Below, in pieces: positions 1 to 15,893 of a stretch of DNA of 64,000 nt (its first letter is position 1; each line of letters opens with the position of its first letter). A model generated the notes under the pieces. The model was given only the letters and a program-made list of their open reading frames with translations, ran no database searches and was not told the origin of the DNA. Position numbers and translations under genes: made by a program. The stretch is from Theropithecus gelada (Eukaryota; Chordata; Mammalia; Primates; Cercopithecidae): assembly GCF_003255815.1 (NCBI RefSeq), contig NC_037673.1, forward strand, positions 163,173,427 to 163,237,426, read 5' to 3'.

Positions 1-98
1 GTGTTAAACAGGATGGTCTCTATCTCCTGACCTGGTGATCCGCCCGCCTTGACCTCCCAAATTGCTGAAATTACAGGTGTGAGACACCGCTCCCAGCC
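1..98 (-). repeat. Alu fragment cut by the window edge
   Basis: This is the 5' left-arm end of an Alu read in reverse, with the hallmark 'cctcccaaattgctgaaatt' and 'acaggtgtgag' words and ending at a degraded 'ctcccagcc'. The rest of the element lies outside the window. Several CpG sites have decayed, so it is not recent. Confidence 0.85.
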
Positions 99-214
99 TT
101 TTGTGGCACAAGTTCTATGAACCTAGAGTTTTTGTTTTAATATGACAGTGGTGAAGACCACAGTTTTTTGGACGAATGATGTTAAAATGATACCATAGAA
201 AATGATCAACAAAT

Positions 215-345
215 GTTAGGTATTAATATGTGCCTGGTGGTTTGCTCAGTACTTTAGAAATATTACACCATTTATAGCACCCATATTTAACTACATAGTA
301 CAATTAACCTTGTTTTATAGATGTGAAGGAAAAACAAAAACAAAA
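215..345 (-). repeat. MIR fragment (old tRNA-derived SINE)
   Basis: The order 'atgtgcctggtggtttgctc', 'acaccatttatagcac' and 'gttttatagatgtgaagg' follows the reverse of the MIR core and 3' part (usually 'tgtgccaggcactgtgct', 'ttacagatgagg'). It is highly diverged, as expected for this family. Confidence 0.5.
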
Positions 346-1589
346 ATAGGTTAAGTAGACTGGTCAGGCTAATCAAATACCTTGGCTAACAAAGTGAACA
401 TCCAAAAATCATTATCTGGAGTTTAGGACATATTGACATATAAATTATTTGAAAAGGTGATGCTTAATGGTTTTTGTTCCTTGCAGTATCACAACCTAAT
501 GGGTTAAATTACTACTTCCTCTGGTTTTCTTGTACAAGCAAATGGTTAACACCCATTGTCTTGAATGAGAGCCATTGTAACTGGAAAAAAAGCATGGTAA
601 AATCCATAAATGCCTAAGTAATGAATTGTACCTTTGTAATTATTTGTACTATTAATTCTATTTAATAAAGCCTGTCTTCATCACACAAAGACCAACTTCA
701 GCCAAGCTCTGGGTCATAATCCCTACAATTCTGAGTATGAATGCCAAAATGTCTGGGTTTTATTCATAAGTGAATGGACAAGTACAGAGTTTCAGAATTT
801 ATGGACAGGCACAAACTTCGAGTTTGCAAAAGGAGACTTGCATATAAATAATAGTAAATGGTAGTGTTCTTTGTGTAATTGATGATGGAGAATGAGGCTG
901 TAGCTCATATCTGAGACCTTAAGCTCAGATAGGGCACAGGTAGGAAAGAGTCATTCAACTTTGTTATGTATACTTGCCTTGGCAGTTAAGGTTTGGGAGT
1001 ACCCCTTGTCCCAGTTAACAAGAAAATTTGAGGCTACCCAAGGAGGTAGAGGCTTTGTCCCCTCTATTTAGGAATTTAGAGTTATGTTGATTTCTTTGAT
1101 GAACTCATTTGGCAGGTAACATATAATTTCATTCCCTATCTGAGAAAGTAATGTCAGTAGTATAGATTTATGTCACAGTACATGATTTGTTATTAGATTA
1201 CTTCTGTCTTAGTTGTGGAGATCAAGGTTATTGACTTGTAAAAGTGCATTGTTCTATGGGTTTTGAATTAACTAAGGCATATTGTCATGTAGGTTGATGG
1301 TCATGAAACCCTTTCAGTTCAGTCCCCTTTTCTGACTGATTGCTACATTGCTATCAGGATTCTTCTCATGGATTTGTGGCCTCTTGGTAACCATAAAATC
1401 AAAATACAGAAGACAAGAAGAATTTGGCTGACAGAACCTTAAGGGATTTTATTGCCCTTTTTCTATTCCTTACTCTATAGAAGTCTTGTAATGTCCCAGA
1501 TCAAACACATTCAGAACGAAAAGCTCTCACAAAGATAATGACTATAACTTCCAAGTATGCCCCTTGATTTCAGTATTCTTCCACACTAA
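346..1589. other. No recognised feature
   Basis: AT-rich single-copy sequence. I see no repeat, no convincing exon and no long open frame on either strand. Confidence 0.6.
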
Positions 1590-2530
1590 ACTCTATTCTC
1601 TGCATTTTCCTATCATTTTAAGACATATTTACCAAATGTCTAGAACGTTTCAGGCATGCCATTTGTTCTGGAGACATCATAGTGACCAAGACTGACAAGA
1701 TCCCTTAACTCTTGGAGTTCATTTTCTAGTGAGGAGGAGACAAATAATAAACATTTAAACAACCAGTAAGCAAGATAATTTCAAATAGTAAGTAGGCTAC
1801 AAGAGATAAGAAAAGCACAGTGTGGGTAGAGAGTAGTGGAGCCATGAAAGTGGTTTATTAGAGTTGGGAAGAACTGTCAGAGGAAGTGGTATTTGACCTG
1901 AGATCTGAGGTTGATGAGATACAACCACACGTGGGAATTCTGTAGGAAGAACTTTCCAGGGAGAGGGATTCCAAGGCTGCCATGGAAGGTTGTGCAGTAT
2001 GTGCACTGCACAAAGGAACCTCGCCAAGGGGAGATGTAGGGGTTGAAATCTCATGCTCTTCTTACAAAGTTGTGCTATCAGGTACAGGGCTGCATCCTCT
2101 CAGAGAATTAGGGGGAATTTTTTTTTCCCATAAAGGCTGTCCCTTTTACTAAGCATATACCGTGGGGAGCACTGTGTCCACCAGAGGGTTTGTGTGTGTG
2201 TGTGTGTGTGTGTATTTTTTTTTAATATGAATAAAGATAATTTTATAGGCTATCAATGGCCTTGAGTAAATAAGCATGTAAGGTTGGCCTGTTAGTGGAG
2301 CAGAAAAAAGGCTAACATATTTGTAGTGTAAAAAGTAAGGGGAATACAGTAACACAAGGTGAAGGTAAAGATGTGGGCCGGGGCCAGACTATGTGCGGTT
2401 TTGTGAAGAGTTTGAATTATATTCTAAGTATTATAAAAAGAGACTGTTGGAAAGTCTTTTATGAGGGACGATATCACTGTAACTAGGTTTTTAAAATATT
2501 ATCTGGGCATGTAAAGTGGAAGAGAGAACC
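1590..2530 (+). repeat. Old mammalian interspersed repeat, family not named (copy 1 of 6)
   Basis: The segment contains in order the landmarks of an abundant ancient repeat: 'gtttcaggcatgccatttgt', 'atagtgaccaagactgacaa', 'cattttctagtgaggagga', 'gacaaataataaacattt' and, further on, 'gggccggggccagactatgt'. The same landmarks recur in five other places in this window, all on the plus strand. The family looks like noncoding sequence of an old retroelement, but I cannot assign its database name. The middle part (about 2050-2360) fits poorly and may be an insertion or decayed sequence. Confidence 0.55.
2191..2212. repeat. (TG)n microsatellite
   Basis: About eleven perfect TG units, followed by a T run. 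It lies inside the old repeat copy and accounts for the His-Thr reading frame on the opposite strand. Confidence 0.95.
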
Positions 2531-2865
2531 TTATTAGGACAAAAAACTTACTCCCACATTATTCCACCCTCTTACCCATCCTCCCCTTATCCTGATCTGA
2601 AAGATTTCCAATTCCAACTTTCAATGTCTTTGACTTCCCTACTGATCAAAATGGACCATAACTAGAATCCTGTAGCACCCCATATAAAAAGATTAAAATA
2701 TAAAGACTCTAGGAAACATACCTTTTCCACCTTTTCTATCAGTAGCCTGGATACATGGCTTCTTTGTTTGACAGCCATGTTCTGATTCCAGGTAAATGAA
2801 AGAAATGAACACAAGCCATTTTTTTTTTTTCCAGAAAAACTGACCACATTAATACATTCAAGCAA

Positions 2866-3067
2866 CCCTGGTCAACATGGTGAAACCCTGCCTCCCCTAA
2901 AAAATACAAACATTAGCCAGGCATGGTGGTACATGCCTGTAGTCCCAGCTACTTGGGAGGCTGAGGCAGGAGAATTGCTCGAACCCGGTGGGGTGGAGGT
3001 TGCAATGAACCGAGATCGTACCACTGCACTCCAGCCTGGGCAACAGGGGGAGATTCTGTCTCAAAAA

Positions 3068-3098
<31 letters not shown>
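2866..3098 (+). mobile_element. 5'-truncated Alu with (AAAT)n tail
   Basis: The element starts inside the left arm at 'ccctggtcaacatggtgaaa', continues through the right arm ('actccagcctgggcaac') and ends in about nine AAAT units. A 10-bp direct repeat 'attcaagcaa' flanks it at 2856-2865 and 3099-3108, so it is a genuine truncated retroposition event and not a later deletion. Confidence 0.93.
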
Positions 3099-3108
3099 AT
3101 TCAAGCAA

Positions 3109-5323
3109 TGACTGATGGAAAGTGGTAGGTTTGGCTGTAATTGGGGCAAGTTTACTTCCTAATTCTGTGTTTTTGTTTGATTGTAAGATTACTAATATGA
3201 GGCTTTACTGACGCTAGCATATAATAAGGTTTTCCAATACCATTATATTTGTTAGGGAATGTCGAGGAGCTTCTTTTGAAACCACGGCAGGTTGGCCAAT
3301 TGGGGTACCTGGTATTGTGAAACATCAATGCCATCAGTGAAGTCTGAAGTAGAAAAATTACCTTGTCATCACCTAAATGAATCAGGATTAAAATGCATTA
3401 GAGAAGTTTATTTTGTGAAAAGAAAGCATTAGATTGTAGGATTTAGGGATTAGTTAATGGTATTCGCTGCCATCTAAGAAAACCAATTCTTTGTTTTGTT
3501 TTTCTTTTCCAAAATGATCATGAGCTTTATAAGAAGACCTGCATGGGTAGTTTTAGACCTAAAGTTTCAGACTATCAAAGAATTAGAAATGGATGATGGT
3601 TTTTAGAGAAAAGTAAAATAAGACATAAGATATTTTAGGCCTAACAACAGAGCAGAAGATCTTAGTGACCTGCTCTTAGTCATGAGGGAAGAAAATGAAA
3701 AGCAGACAAAACAAAAGCAAGTACACGTTAAATTCCGTGGGTCTCAAGTTTGTTGCTTTTCTTCTTTTCCTAACTATATTGTAAAAGATCTGTCCCAACA
3801 AAGAAGTCCTGTTTAAGGAGTAGCTCCCTGTTAACATAGGAAAGATGATAGCGTTGGCAGGTCTATATTCAAGATTTTAATGGATTCTCCACCCCTCTGC
3901 ATGAGGAGAGATAAGAAACAAATAGATCAAATAGACTTAACAGTGTAATAACCCGCAGAACCCTGTTGCATAAGAGAAAGAACCCAGACTGGGTACTCCA
4001 AAGTGAACAGATGTGGCTGGTTAATTCAGTTGCCCTGACCAAGCAATAAAGGGAATTAAACCTGGCACGTTTCATTACAAGGAGTATCCTCACACCCACT
4101 CTTCTTTCCAGATTCAACGCTGCTTAGAGTCTAAGACTTATCATCAAAGACCGGGGTGAAACCAAACACTATCAATCCCGGAAGTGACATTTCACCTTTT
4201 GCCCTAAATAAATGCATTTGTGAATTCAGAAAGCTTCTGCTGTGTCTCTACCTAAATTAATCCCCCTTTAAAAGGGTACATATAAACTGTTGTCTTTTTG
4301 CTTTACGGTTTGGCTGCCTGTTAAAAGGTTCTAAAAAATTTATATAAACCATCATGCAAACCTGTTCTCTAGCTCTAACAGAAGGCTTTCTTGGGTGCAG
4401 TTTACTGTTTATATACAAAGTGTGTAGATGGTCTAAATGTTTTTCTAGCACATACTAGGCTCTCAAACAGTTTTAATTGTGGAGTGGATGTAAGAATGAA
4501 TGACTAATTTATCTTATTGGTTTCCTGTTATATTTTTTGAAAATCTAAATATTTTTGGTTAGTTCAGTGGTTAAAAAAACAGATTTTTTTTTTTTCTTCA
4601 AAATGCCGTACTCTTCTAAAATGTGATGGAAATGTAGGGAACATAGTAATATTTTTGTTATATCATTGCAGAGGGGAACATTTATGGTCACTTTTAGATT
4701 TAAGCAGGGGCAGTAAAAATTCTTTGCATAATGATATTTTAGCATGCAGGTGTTTGGCTGAGGTTGCAACCTGGAAATCACCTTTTAAACACAGACATTT
4801 CTCCACACAGCATATGGAACTTTATTAACATAGCATAAGAATATATTTTTAGTATGTTTATTATATATTCATATGCTTCCCAGAATTACTGGCTCATCTT
4901 CTTATTAATGAATTACTTATAAAAAAACTTGAAAAAGTTCTTGCCCATTACTTAGAAAATTATCATCTGTGATTTCTGTGAAGTATTTACAAATTATAGT
5001 TTGTTTGTTTGCAGTCTTGCCATTTCACAGTCACTGTGTTTCATGGTAAGGATACCAACATTAAACATCACACAGTGATCTGAAGTGGGTAAATCAAGTT
5101 ATATGCTACAAGATCAAGATATAATTTTTTTCTTCGATTTGCACAGACTGTCCCTGGTTTTCTGGACTGTGATGTTGAGTTATCATTGTACTAACTCCAA
5201 TTAGACCAAAGACGTTTATTTATCTGTCTGTCTTCAACTGGTTTACTTTTCCCTTTTCTGCCCAGAGTAATCCTCAGAGGCCCAAAAAGTGAGGAGAATT
5301 CTACCATTAAAAGAGGGAGAGAC
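3109..5323. other. Mostly unannotated AT-rich DNA with one L2 end
   Basis: The only piece I recognise is at about 4437-4503, where 'ctagcacatactaggctctc' followed by 'aagaatgaatgac' matches the 3' end of an L2 LINE on the plus strand. The remainder shows no repeat or gene that I can support. Confidence 0.5.
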
Positions 5324-5760
<437 letters not shown>

Positions 5761-5884
5761 TTAAGAATTCCTGATTATGTGAATACAATTTAAAAAAAAT
5801 GAATGCATGAATTGACTTTACATTAGCAAGCAAGTTTTTCTCCTATCTTAACTTCTCTGTTGAACAAACTGGAGCTAGTTCTTA

Positions 5885-6040
5885 TCTGACTAAATAAAGA
5901 AAATGTGATATATACATATAATGGAATATTATTCCACCTTAAAAAAGAAGGAAATTCTGCAATATGCGACAACATGGATGAACCTTGAGAGCATTATGCT
6001 ATGTTTAATAAGCCAGGCACAGAAATACATATACTAGTTT
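5885..6040 (+). repeat. L1 3'-region fragment
   Basis: The words 'aatggaatattattccacc', 'gacaacatggatgaacctt' and 'aataagccaggcacagaaat' are standard L1 sequence (usually 'aatggaatactattcagcc', 'caacatggatggaact'). Neither a poly(A) tail nor flanking L1 sequence is present, so it is a small relic. Confidence 0.75.
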
Positions 6041-6654
6041 GCTTCTTTTGTCATTCTGTTAAATCTATCCTAATCTAGTTGTCAGCTTTGTGCTCAAACT
6101 GTTTCCCCTATTTATTAAACAGTTAGATGATGACTGCCAAGGTTGAATGGAGCAAAATACATTCTTATTCATGTTTTGTGATAGAGAGAGAGAAACTGGC
6201 TCCCTATGAATCTCTGGAGAAAGGAAGAATTATCCAAGAAACCTCTAGTAATCCTTTAGTCAAATTGCAAATTGCATCAGTCATTTCTGGTCTTGTGCCA
6301 ATTTCTGAGCCAATCACTAGCAAGAGGGAAGGGAATTACTGTAACTTTATACAAATCAGAGCTCATTCCTGAAGCTGGAGTTGGAATCAGCTTTTCTACT
6401 ACCTTTCATGGTTTACAGAGGAGATAACTGAACATTGTTGAGATTCCAGGAAGAACAAGATGAATGGATTCTGGGTAAAAATCTGTCCTTTGAGGAGGGG
6501 CTAGGTAATTTGCTTCAGGCCTTGTAACTGCTTATTGGTGGTCTTTAAACTTATATCCAGGTCTTTTTCATTTCAGAAGCCCAAGTTTCTACTTTACATC
6601 CTGTGATGAATATGAGGTCTTGCTTGTGAGAATATATTTTCAATAAAATGTTAA
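6041..6654. other. No recognised feature
   Basis: Single-copy-looking sequence. An 81-codon frame at 6127-6372 has no recognisable protein features and I do not call it a gene. Confidence 0.55.
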
Positions 6655-6722
6655 AAATCTGTGTAACCTTGGACAAGTAATTTTGGCCTCAGTTTCCCTA
6701 TGTGTACAAAGAATGAACTTAT
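6655..6722 (+). repeat. MIR fragment
   Basis: 'tgtgtaaccttggacaagta' followed by 'cctcagtttccctatgtgta' is the conserved MIR core in the plus orientation. It stops where the next transposon relic begins. Confidence 0.65.
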
Positions 6723-6894
6723 TATTTCAGTCTTTGTGGGCCATTTGGTTTTGTCCCAAATAGCTACTCCACTCTGCCATCATAGCAGAAAAGCAGACAT
6801 GGACAATATGTAAACAAATGGGTGTAGCTGTGTTCTGTAAAACTTTATTAGCAATAAATGGGCTGGCCCATGGGCTCTAGCTTGCCAGCTCCTG
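6723..6894. repeat. MER-type nonautonomous hAT DNA transposon relic
   Basis: The segment reads 'tctttgtgggccatttggtt', 'ctactccactctgccatcat', 'gacaatatgtaaacaaatgg', 'gtagctgtgttctgtaaaac' and 'gccagctcctg', the familiar order of a short nonautonomous DNA transposon with terminal 'gtttgccgacccctg'-like ends. I recognise the family but am not sure of its MER number. The left end is decayed. Confidence 0.65.
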
Positions 6895-8154
6895 AGCTAG
6901 AGGATCACTACACTTCTGAGTTTATACATTAGTAGCCTTTTACTATGTATTTTCAATCAGAAACTTTTATTCTAGCTGAATTTCAATATTGGACACATCA
7001 TAGATTTAAGAAATATTAAAATTTATAACCATCAAAACTTTAGATTGGATTTTTTTGTATGAAATTGTAAAATTTATTCTTTGCAATATGAATGCATATA
7101 GGAAACTTGTCTTGTTTTATTTTGGGATGCCATAGCATCCTTGAAGTCTGTTCTCCCAGGTCATGTTGCCACTTATTTGTTAAAGTAACATTCCTGTCTT
7201 CACGGACATGCTAACTTCTTGGGAGATGACAAACAAGTCAATGAAATAAATGTAGGAGAAAAGGGAATAGGAAAATGGGGAAAAGACTGAAACAAATTTG
7301 TCAACATATGATTATCAAGTGTCCATCTTCTATAAAAACACAAAACCGCTGTGAAAAATAACATTGAACAGTCCTTTAGGATTCTTAATCTTCTTCATAA
7401 TATATTCTTTCCTTAATTATAAAATGTGCAGATAGATTAAAGGTGTATCAAGCCACTCAATCACTTTCATTAACCTTAAATGAGCTACATTGCATATGAG
7501 AAGACTTGTACAGTCAATTTCCCCTGAAATGATATATCACAATTCTTGTTACTCCAAAAGTAAAATAAATCAGTTTAAGTGTTTCTTTGCAATGGGTCAT
7601 TGTTAGACCCATAATAAAGAGGCAGACATTCAGCCCTGTGATTCAAGCAACAATAAAGCTAATTATCAAAATTCTTGATAGCTGAAAGCCATCTTCCCTG
7701 TTTCTTTTTTTATGCCACTAAAAAAATCCCCCAAAAAACAAAAAAACAAGCAACATAAACCAGACATCATCTCTGAGTCATTGACTGAAGAAAGTAATGA
7801 AGGTTCATTATGATCATAGCATATTCCTTTGCTTCTACTAAGAACACTATGTCATGAAAAATAAGGATTTTAATTTTAGGATGGCATTTATGTATCCACA
7901 CGCGGGAAACTCAAAAGTAAAATGTGAGGACACGAGACTTCTGCCTCCATCTAATCTCTATATCTTCATTCACCCCCATTGCCACAGAAATATTTTGGAA
8001 AAAATATTCAAGGCATGGAGGGTAAACAAAAGTGAAAGAAAATTTAAAGATGATCTACACTTTTCAAGAGGGCAACTGGGTGACAGAGACCTCTGATCTT
8101 GAGAAAAGGCAATCAAGCGGATCTATCCTGAAAAGAGGCAATTCTGTTCTTGCA
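6895..8154. other. No recognised feature
   Basis: AT-rich sequence without a gene or a repeat that I can name. The piece around 7190-7260 faintly resembles the unnamed old repeat ('ttcttgggagatgacaaaca') but is too short to call. Confidence 0.5.
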
Positions 8155-8268
8155 GCTTCAATTCTCACATTTGTAAAATGGAACAAATAATACCTTCCCT
8201 GGCTGACTCAGAGGCTTGTTAGAATCAAATCAGAGAATACATGTGAAAATGCTTTCTAATCTAATGTA
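8155..8268 (+). repeat. MIR fragment
   Basis: 'cacatttgtaaaatggaaca' and 'gagaatacatgtgaaaatgc' match the MIR 3' half ('catctgtaaaatgggg', 'aatacatgtaaagcgc'). Confidence 0.65.
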
Positions 8269-11056
<2,788 letters not shown>

Positions 11057-11297
11057 AGAGTAAATGGGCTCTGGAGCCAGAACATCTGGGTTAGAACCCT
11101 GGTTTTGTCATGTACTAGTTGTGTTACCCTAGGGAAGACATTTAGCATCTCTGTGCCTCAATACTCCATCTAGAAAATGAGAATAATGATAGTGCCAATG
11201 ATTGACAGAAACAAAAAGATTAAGCAGTTTGATATAAAAGGACCTGACAAGACCTAACCCATGGTATATATTAATGTATGCTAGTTATTATTGTTAT
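11057..11297 (+). repeat. MIR, nearly complete
   Basis: One of the best-preserved MIRs here. It holds 'gggctctggagccagaacat', 'ctgggttagaaccctggttt', 'tagttgtgttaccctaggga' and 'tctctgtgcctcaatactcc' in consensus order, and ends with 'tagttattattgttattg'. This covers the tRNA-related head, core and 3' end. Confidence 0.85.
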
Positions 11298-13282
11298 TGT
11301 TTTTCCCTTGATTCGATTATCCAAATTATACTATGGAATTATACTATGGAAATTCATATGGGTTTTTGTTCTTCAACATTCATATTCAAGGGTCTTCATA
11401 TAACATTCATCTGTTCTTGAACTTACCTCTGTAAGTTAGATCTACTATCAAAGAAAGAGAAGAGGAAATTCTTTAACATCTGCTTGTTAAAACAAGACTC
11501 CAAGGAAACAGAAACACAGTAATTGAATAGCAAACTCTAATATGGTAGTTCAAATTAAATATTCCAATGAAGAGCCAATTGGAGCTTATGAAGGCGGGAC
11601 TGTTTTAAAAGTAGATGCAGTCCAAGTGATGAATCTAGCTTGCAAATATTGTTCACATTATGATAACCAGATACAAAGTTTGCCAGATGCAAAAGAGAAT
11701 ACACAGTTAAAAGATGGATTTCAGCGTAAATAACCAATAACTTTTTAGGTAAATATATCCCATACAATATCTAGGCCATACTTAACGCTAAAATAGTTTT
11801 CATCGTTTATCTGAAATTCAAATTTAACTGCATGTCCTGTATTTTTATTTTCTAAATCTGGCAACTCAACTCACGTGGTATCTTTATAAAAGTGGATTTT
11901 AGTTGTCTCCTTCTAAAATTTGGAAGATTTTTACATAGAAATACACTTTCTTGTCTTCTTTTGAAAAATTTGGCGATCTGGCAAAACTACACCTAAGTGA
12001 CAACAATAAGCTGGCTGGAAATGTAGCTGCCACTCCCTTTATGGAGCATGTACTCTTCAGACCCCACAGACCCCCAATGACGAAGTCTTTCATCTTGTCT
12101 TTTACACTAATTTATCTCACTGCCTCCTGGAGGCCATTGACTTTGGGATCCTCACTGTAATGGCTACATAGGAATTTGGAATATAAATGTATTTTGCTCA
12201 TTTTAGCATGAGCATCTTAAGTAAATGTTCAAATCTATGCTAAATTAGCAAAGACTAAAGCAGAACCTATTTACTCTGTGATCTGTGGCTACTTTGCCAA
12301 GGCATCACCCAGCGAAATGGAAACATTTTCTTCAGAGCTGTGGTGTACTAATATGACCCCTGGGACTTATTACCCACTGACCCTCTTAAATGCTCCCTCC
12401 ATGCCCCTTTGGAGAATTTTAGCTTCTAAGATTCTGGTGACTGACAAATGAAGAATAATAATTCTAACGTTCTGCACTACTGGGTCCAATCCAAGGACAA
12501 TAAGAGGAATACTTGCATTTCCTTGCAACTAAACCTCATTAGCAATTTCCATCTTACAATGTTTTAATGCATGGCGTTCAGAAGTGGTTAAAATGAAATG
12601 GAGGATATTAACTTACATTGGTAATTTCTTGAATTATGCTTGGCTTAATATGTAAAGAGTATGGCTCACATTATACCTGTTACAGATGAGAAAGTCATAC
12701 CTGGATGAATGTAATCCTTCTATTGGTTTGTGTGTACACAAACCATCAGAGGGTTAGTTGAACATCTTTTGAGACTCAGAGAAATTAGATGTGATATTAA
12801 CACTACAAACTCACCATGTGGGCATAAAAGTATTGATAATTTTCTAAGGTAAAATGCATCTAATAAAAATGTCATTCTTTTGTCCCTGTATCTCTGAAGG
12901 ATGACTGTTTATATTTACAGTGTTGACCAGAACAGCAGTAGAATCAGAGTCAATGAATTAAAATAATCTCTATTCATAACCACTAGCTGTTATCTTTTCA
13001 GTTTTATGCACTCCCAAGTCAACATATTCTCTGAGAATGCATCTATATGTCCAAGATAGAAATTGCAATATGAAAGTTTCCAAGTTATTATTAGGGAGTA
13101 AATGAGCCACATATTAATGTGAGTCTACAAGTCTAGATTCAGCTGCACTTTTCTGCTCTACTGTTGGACAGAAAACATAGTCTCTGCACTGATTTGTTTT
13201 TAGGTCAACACTTTACTTATAAAAGCAAATTATTTAAGAAGACTTGCTAATGGAAAGTACCATCATCAAATATATAAAATTC
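11298..13282. other. No recognised feature
   Basis: Nearly 2 kb without an interspersed repeat that I can name. A weak MIR/L2-like word ('acctgttacagatgagaaag') occurs near 12680. The frames of 60-70 codons at 11542-12160 overlap each other on both strands and look like chance. Confidence 0.5.
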
Positions 13283-13302
13283 ATATATATATATATATAT
13301 AT
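13283..13302. repeat. (AT)n microsatellite
   Basis: About ten AT units, self-complementary and so able to extrude as a small cruciform. The sequence from 13303 to 13614 holds only further AT-rich DNA. Confidence 0.9.
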
Positions 13303-13614
13303 GAATATATGCACGGACATGAGAGAGAGATTTTTAAAAAATTCATAAGTCTGGCATTTTACTCAAGGAAAACACATTTAGATAAATTTAAATATATATA
13401 CTTAAAACTAAGGTAACAGGTTATTCAAGCAAACTAACAAGCAATCAGGTTAGCTTTAAGAATAGGGATTCACCAAAAGTGAATGTTAATTGAGTCTCTA
13501 TTTCTTTTGGGTTTAGTCTTCAGCCCTAAAACTTTGCAAACATCTCAACATTTTGGTAAATCATTAGAAAATCAAAGCATTGTGCTTATACTTTGTTGTT
13601 AAATACGATGTGTG

Positions 13615-14095
13615 CATTCTTTTATTCATTGAATAGTTATTGAGGTGCCCTTGTTTGCTGGTCACTGTTCTAGACACTGGAGATAGAATAGTGAGCAACA
13701 GAGACAAATCCTCTCTTCTCCTACAGTTTGCATTGCAGTAGGAAAGAACTAAGGTAAGCAATAAACGAGCAGTTTTCAGGCAGTGTCAGGGTCATGAAGA
13801 AAAATGGAGATGGGAATGAGAGACACCAAGGGTCAGGGCTGGGGAGGCTATTTTATATTGGAGAATCAGATTTGGGTTGGGAGACAAGGACAGCAGAATG
13901 CAGCCATCCATGTAGGGATCTGCATTAAGAGCTTTGCAGGGGCAGAAACAACAGCAAGTAGTAAGAATTCTAAAGGTGGGACTAGCTTGGCCAGTCAAGG
14001 AGCTGAAAGAAAGTCATTGAGGCTGGATGCTAGCAAGCCAGGGCTAGAATGGCGAAAATGAAGCAGAGAGGTAAGCAGACTGGACCATGAAGGAG
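13615..14095 (+). repeat. Old mammalian interspersed repeat, family not named (copy 2 of 6)
   Basis: Landmarks shared with the copy at 1590: 'ttgctggtcactgttctaga', 'ctggagatagaatagtgagc', 'gcagtaggaaagaactaagg', and later 'gatctgcattaagagctttg' where the family usually speaks of a weight-gain-like 'gggccttgtaggcc' word. The far 3' part is absent. Confidence 0.5.
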
Positions 14096-14109
14096 CATCC
14101 ATGCATATA

Positions 14110-14240
14110 TTCCTCTCAGCCCAAGACTCCCAGATTCATCTTCTTTTCAATACCTGATAGCCTTCTGTTACTTCCTCTTTCAAAATTTGTCAGCATCTTC
14201 CCACTGCCTACAGAATGAAGTTGTATCTCTCAAGCATGGC
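14110..14240 (+). repeat. L2 LINE fragment
   Basis: 'cttcccactgcctacagaat' and 'gaagttgtatctctcaagca' correspond to the L2 3' region 'cactgcctacaggataaagt'. The pyrimidine-rich stretch before it fits as well. It is short and diverged. Confidence 0.55.
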
Positions 14241-14247
14241 ACCTCTA

Positions 14248-14396
14248 TTCTCGCTGCACATTAGAATCACTGAGACATCTTTTAAAAATACGAGTGCTCA
14301 AGTCCCATCCCAAAGTGATTAAATTGTAGACTGACAGTGATATTTTTATCCTGCTTCCAGTTAATTCTAAGGTACAGATGATGTTGAAACACATTG
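14248..14396 (+). repeat. MER5A-like DNA transposon relic
   Basis: 'gcacattagaatcactgaga' and 'aagtcccatcccaaagtgat' match the MER5 body ('gcatcagaatcacctgg', 'gggccccacccccagag'). MER5 is a short nonautonomous hAT-Charlie family. Confidence 0.65.
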
Positions 14397-14399
14397 ACT

Positions 14400-14905
14400 T
14401 AGATCTGTGCAATACAACAGAAATATAATACAAGCCACATGTATTTTAATGGTCGCACTTAAAAAAGTAAAATGAAATAGGTAAAGTTAATTTTAATAAT
14501 ATATTTTCTTTAGCCCAATGTATCTGAGATATTATCATTTCAACATGTAGTCAATATTAAAAATATTTAAAATATTTTACATCCTCTTTTCATACTAAAT
14601 CTTTGGAATCCAGTGTGTATTTACTGACATCTTAATTCAGATTATAAATGTTCATCACAACTATTTGATATACATTTGGAGTTTACAAAATTTATAGTTA
14701 AAAAAGTAGATTCCCATATGCAAGTTGTTCATCACACATTTAAAAGTTTTCCAATAACTGAATACATTTCCATCATTTGAAAATTTAATTGTAAATTAAT
14801 TAAGTAAAATTACAAACTAAGTTCCTTAGTCATATTAGCCACATTTAAGGTGTTCATTGCCCATATATGTCCAGTGGCTACCCTGTTGGGCAGGGAAGCA
14901 CTAGA
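14400..14905. repeat. hAT-like DNA transposon relic, family not named (copy 1 of 3)
   Basis: The left end 'ctgtgcaatacaacagaaat' and right end 'ctaccctgttgggcagg' are decayed inverted termini (consensus about 'ctgtccaatagaaat'). Between them lie 'acaagccacatgtattttaa', 'gatattatcatttcaacatg' and 'cagtgtgtatttactgacat', all shared with copies at 49545-50204 and 57665-57985. I recognise the family as a common mammalian MER element but not its number. Confidence 0.65.
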
Positions 14906-15054
14906 GGGTAAGTGTAACCTACTTTCCAGTATAGCAGAATACTGGGTAAAAATATAAACAAAAACAAAAACAAAACAAAGAGCACCTTGAATTTTATAGT
15001 CTGACATCAATCCCAAATCTGTGCTGTCAGATATAGATTGGTTCATGTCTGCCA

Positions 15055-15180
15055 GTTTTCATTTTCACATCTACAAAATAAGGATAATATTACCACATTA
15101 TCATTAGAATGAAATATGAAGATAGTAGGTCAAGATCCTAGTATAGTGCCTGCTATATACAATCAGTTTCTCATTAGTTA
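15055..15180 (+). repeat. MIR fragment
   Basis: 'ttttcacatctacaaaataa', 'ggataatattaccacattat' and 'tagtatagtgcctgctatat' follow the 3' half of MIR. Confidence 0.6.
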
Positions 15181-15893
15181 GAGTTTTCTTCTACCTCATA
15201 CCTCTCTACCTATCCCATGCCTCATCTTTCAACTCTGTTGAACCCCCATATTTAAAAAAACAAAAAGGATGAAAATTTTCATGTCTGTACACCTTTGGTC
15301 ATGATTAGCTTTCCCTCTAAATTTCTTTCATCCCTATTCTTTTTTCTTATCTTGGTTATTTTGTTCATGAAGCCCCCCACCGAATAAGATCATATGCATA
15401 TATTAATATATATTTTAAGATACTTCACTTTTGGCACTGATTGTATATATTTTGTGTATTCTGTATCTGAGTCAGTAACTGCACACTGGTCAGCCACAAG
15501 CCAAATCTGGCCCATAATCCTGTTTTATTTTGCTCAGTGCAGTGTTGGCTCAGACAGGGTTAAAAACAAATGGTTGCTAGCATTTTGGAATCAAACAGAT
15601 TTGGATAGAACTTAGATGTGCAGCTTCTTATGAAAATAATAAAAAGTAGCATCGGCAACACAAGGCCTGCATTTCCACACAGTGGTAATCTGCTGAGCTG
15701 AATTGAAGCTATTCCCTTTAGGCCACCTGTGTTCCCCAGGTATTGACGGTCTCCAGTATTCCCTCTTGTTTTTCTGATTCTGAAGGTGAATGTCAGTTGT
15801 TGTTTATCATCACTCGTGCTAGCAATTTTGATACACCTCTTACACTTCCGTCTCTAGCCAAAGTATGTCAATGAATTTATCACTTCTGATCTT
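15181..15893. other. No gene; possible DNA transposon scrap
   Basis: At 15485-15540 'gccacaagccaaatctggcc' and 'cataatcctgtttt' resemble, in reverse, the same MER family as at 6723-6894. Nothing else is recognisable. Confidence 0.4.

Noticed and set aside
11057..11297. Possible tRNA gene (tRNA-like head)
   Set aside because: The tRNA-related part belongs to a MIR SINE. The cloverleaf is not maintained and the element continues with the MIR core.
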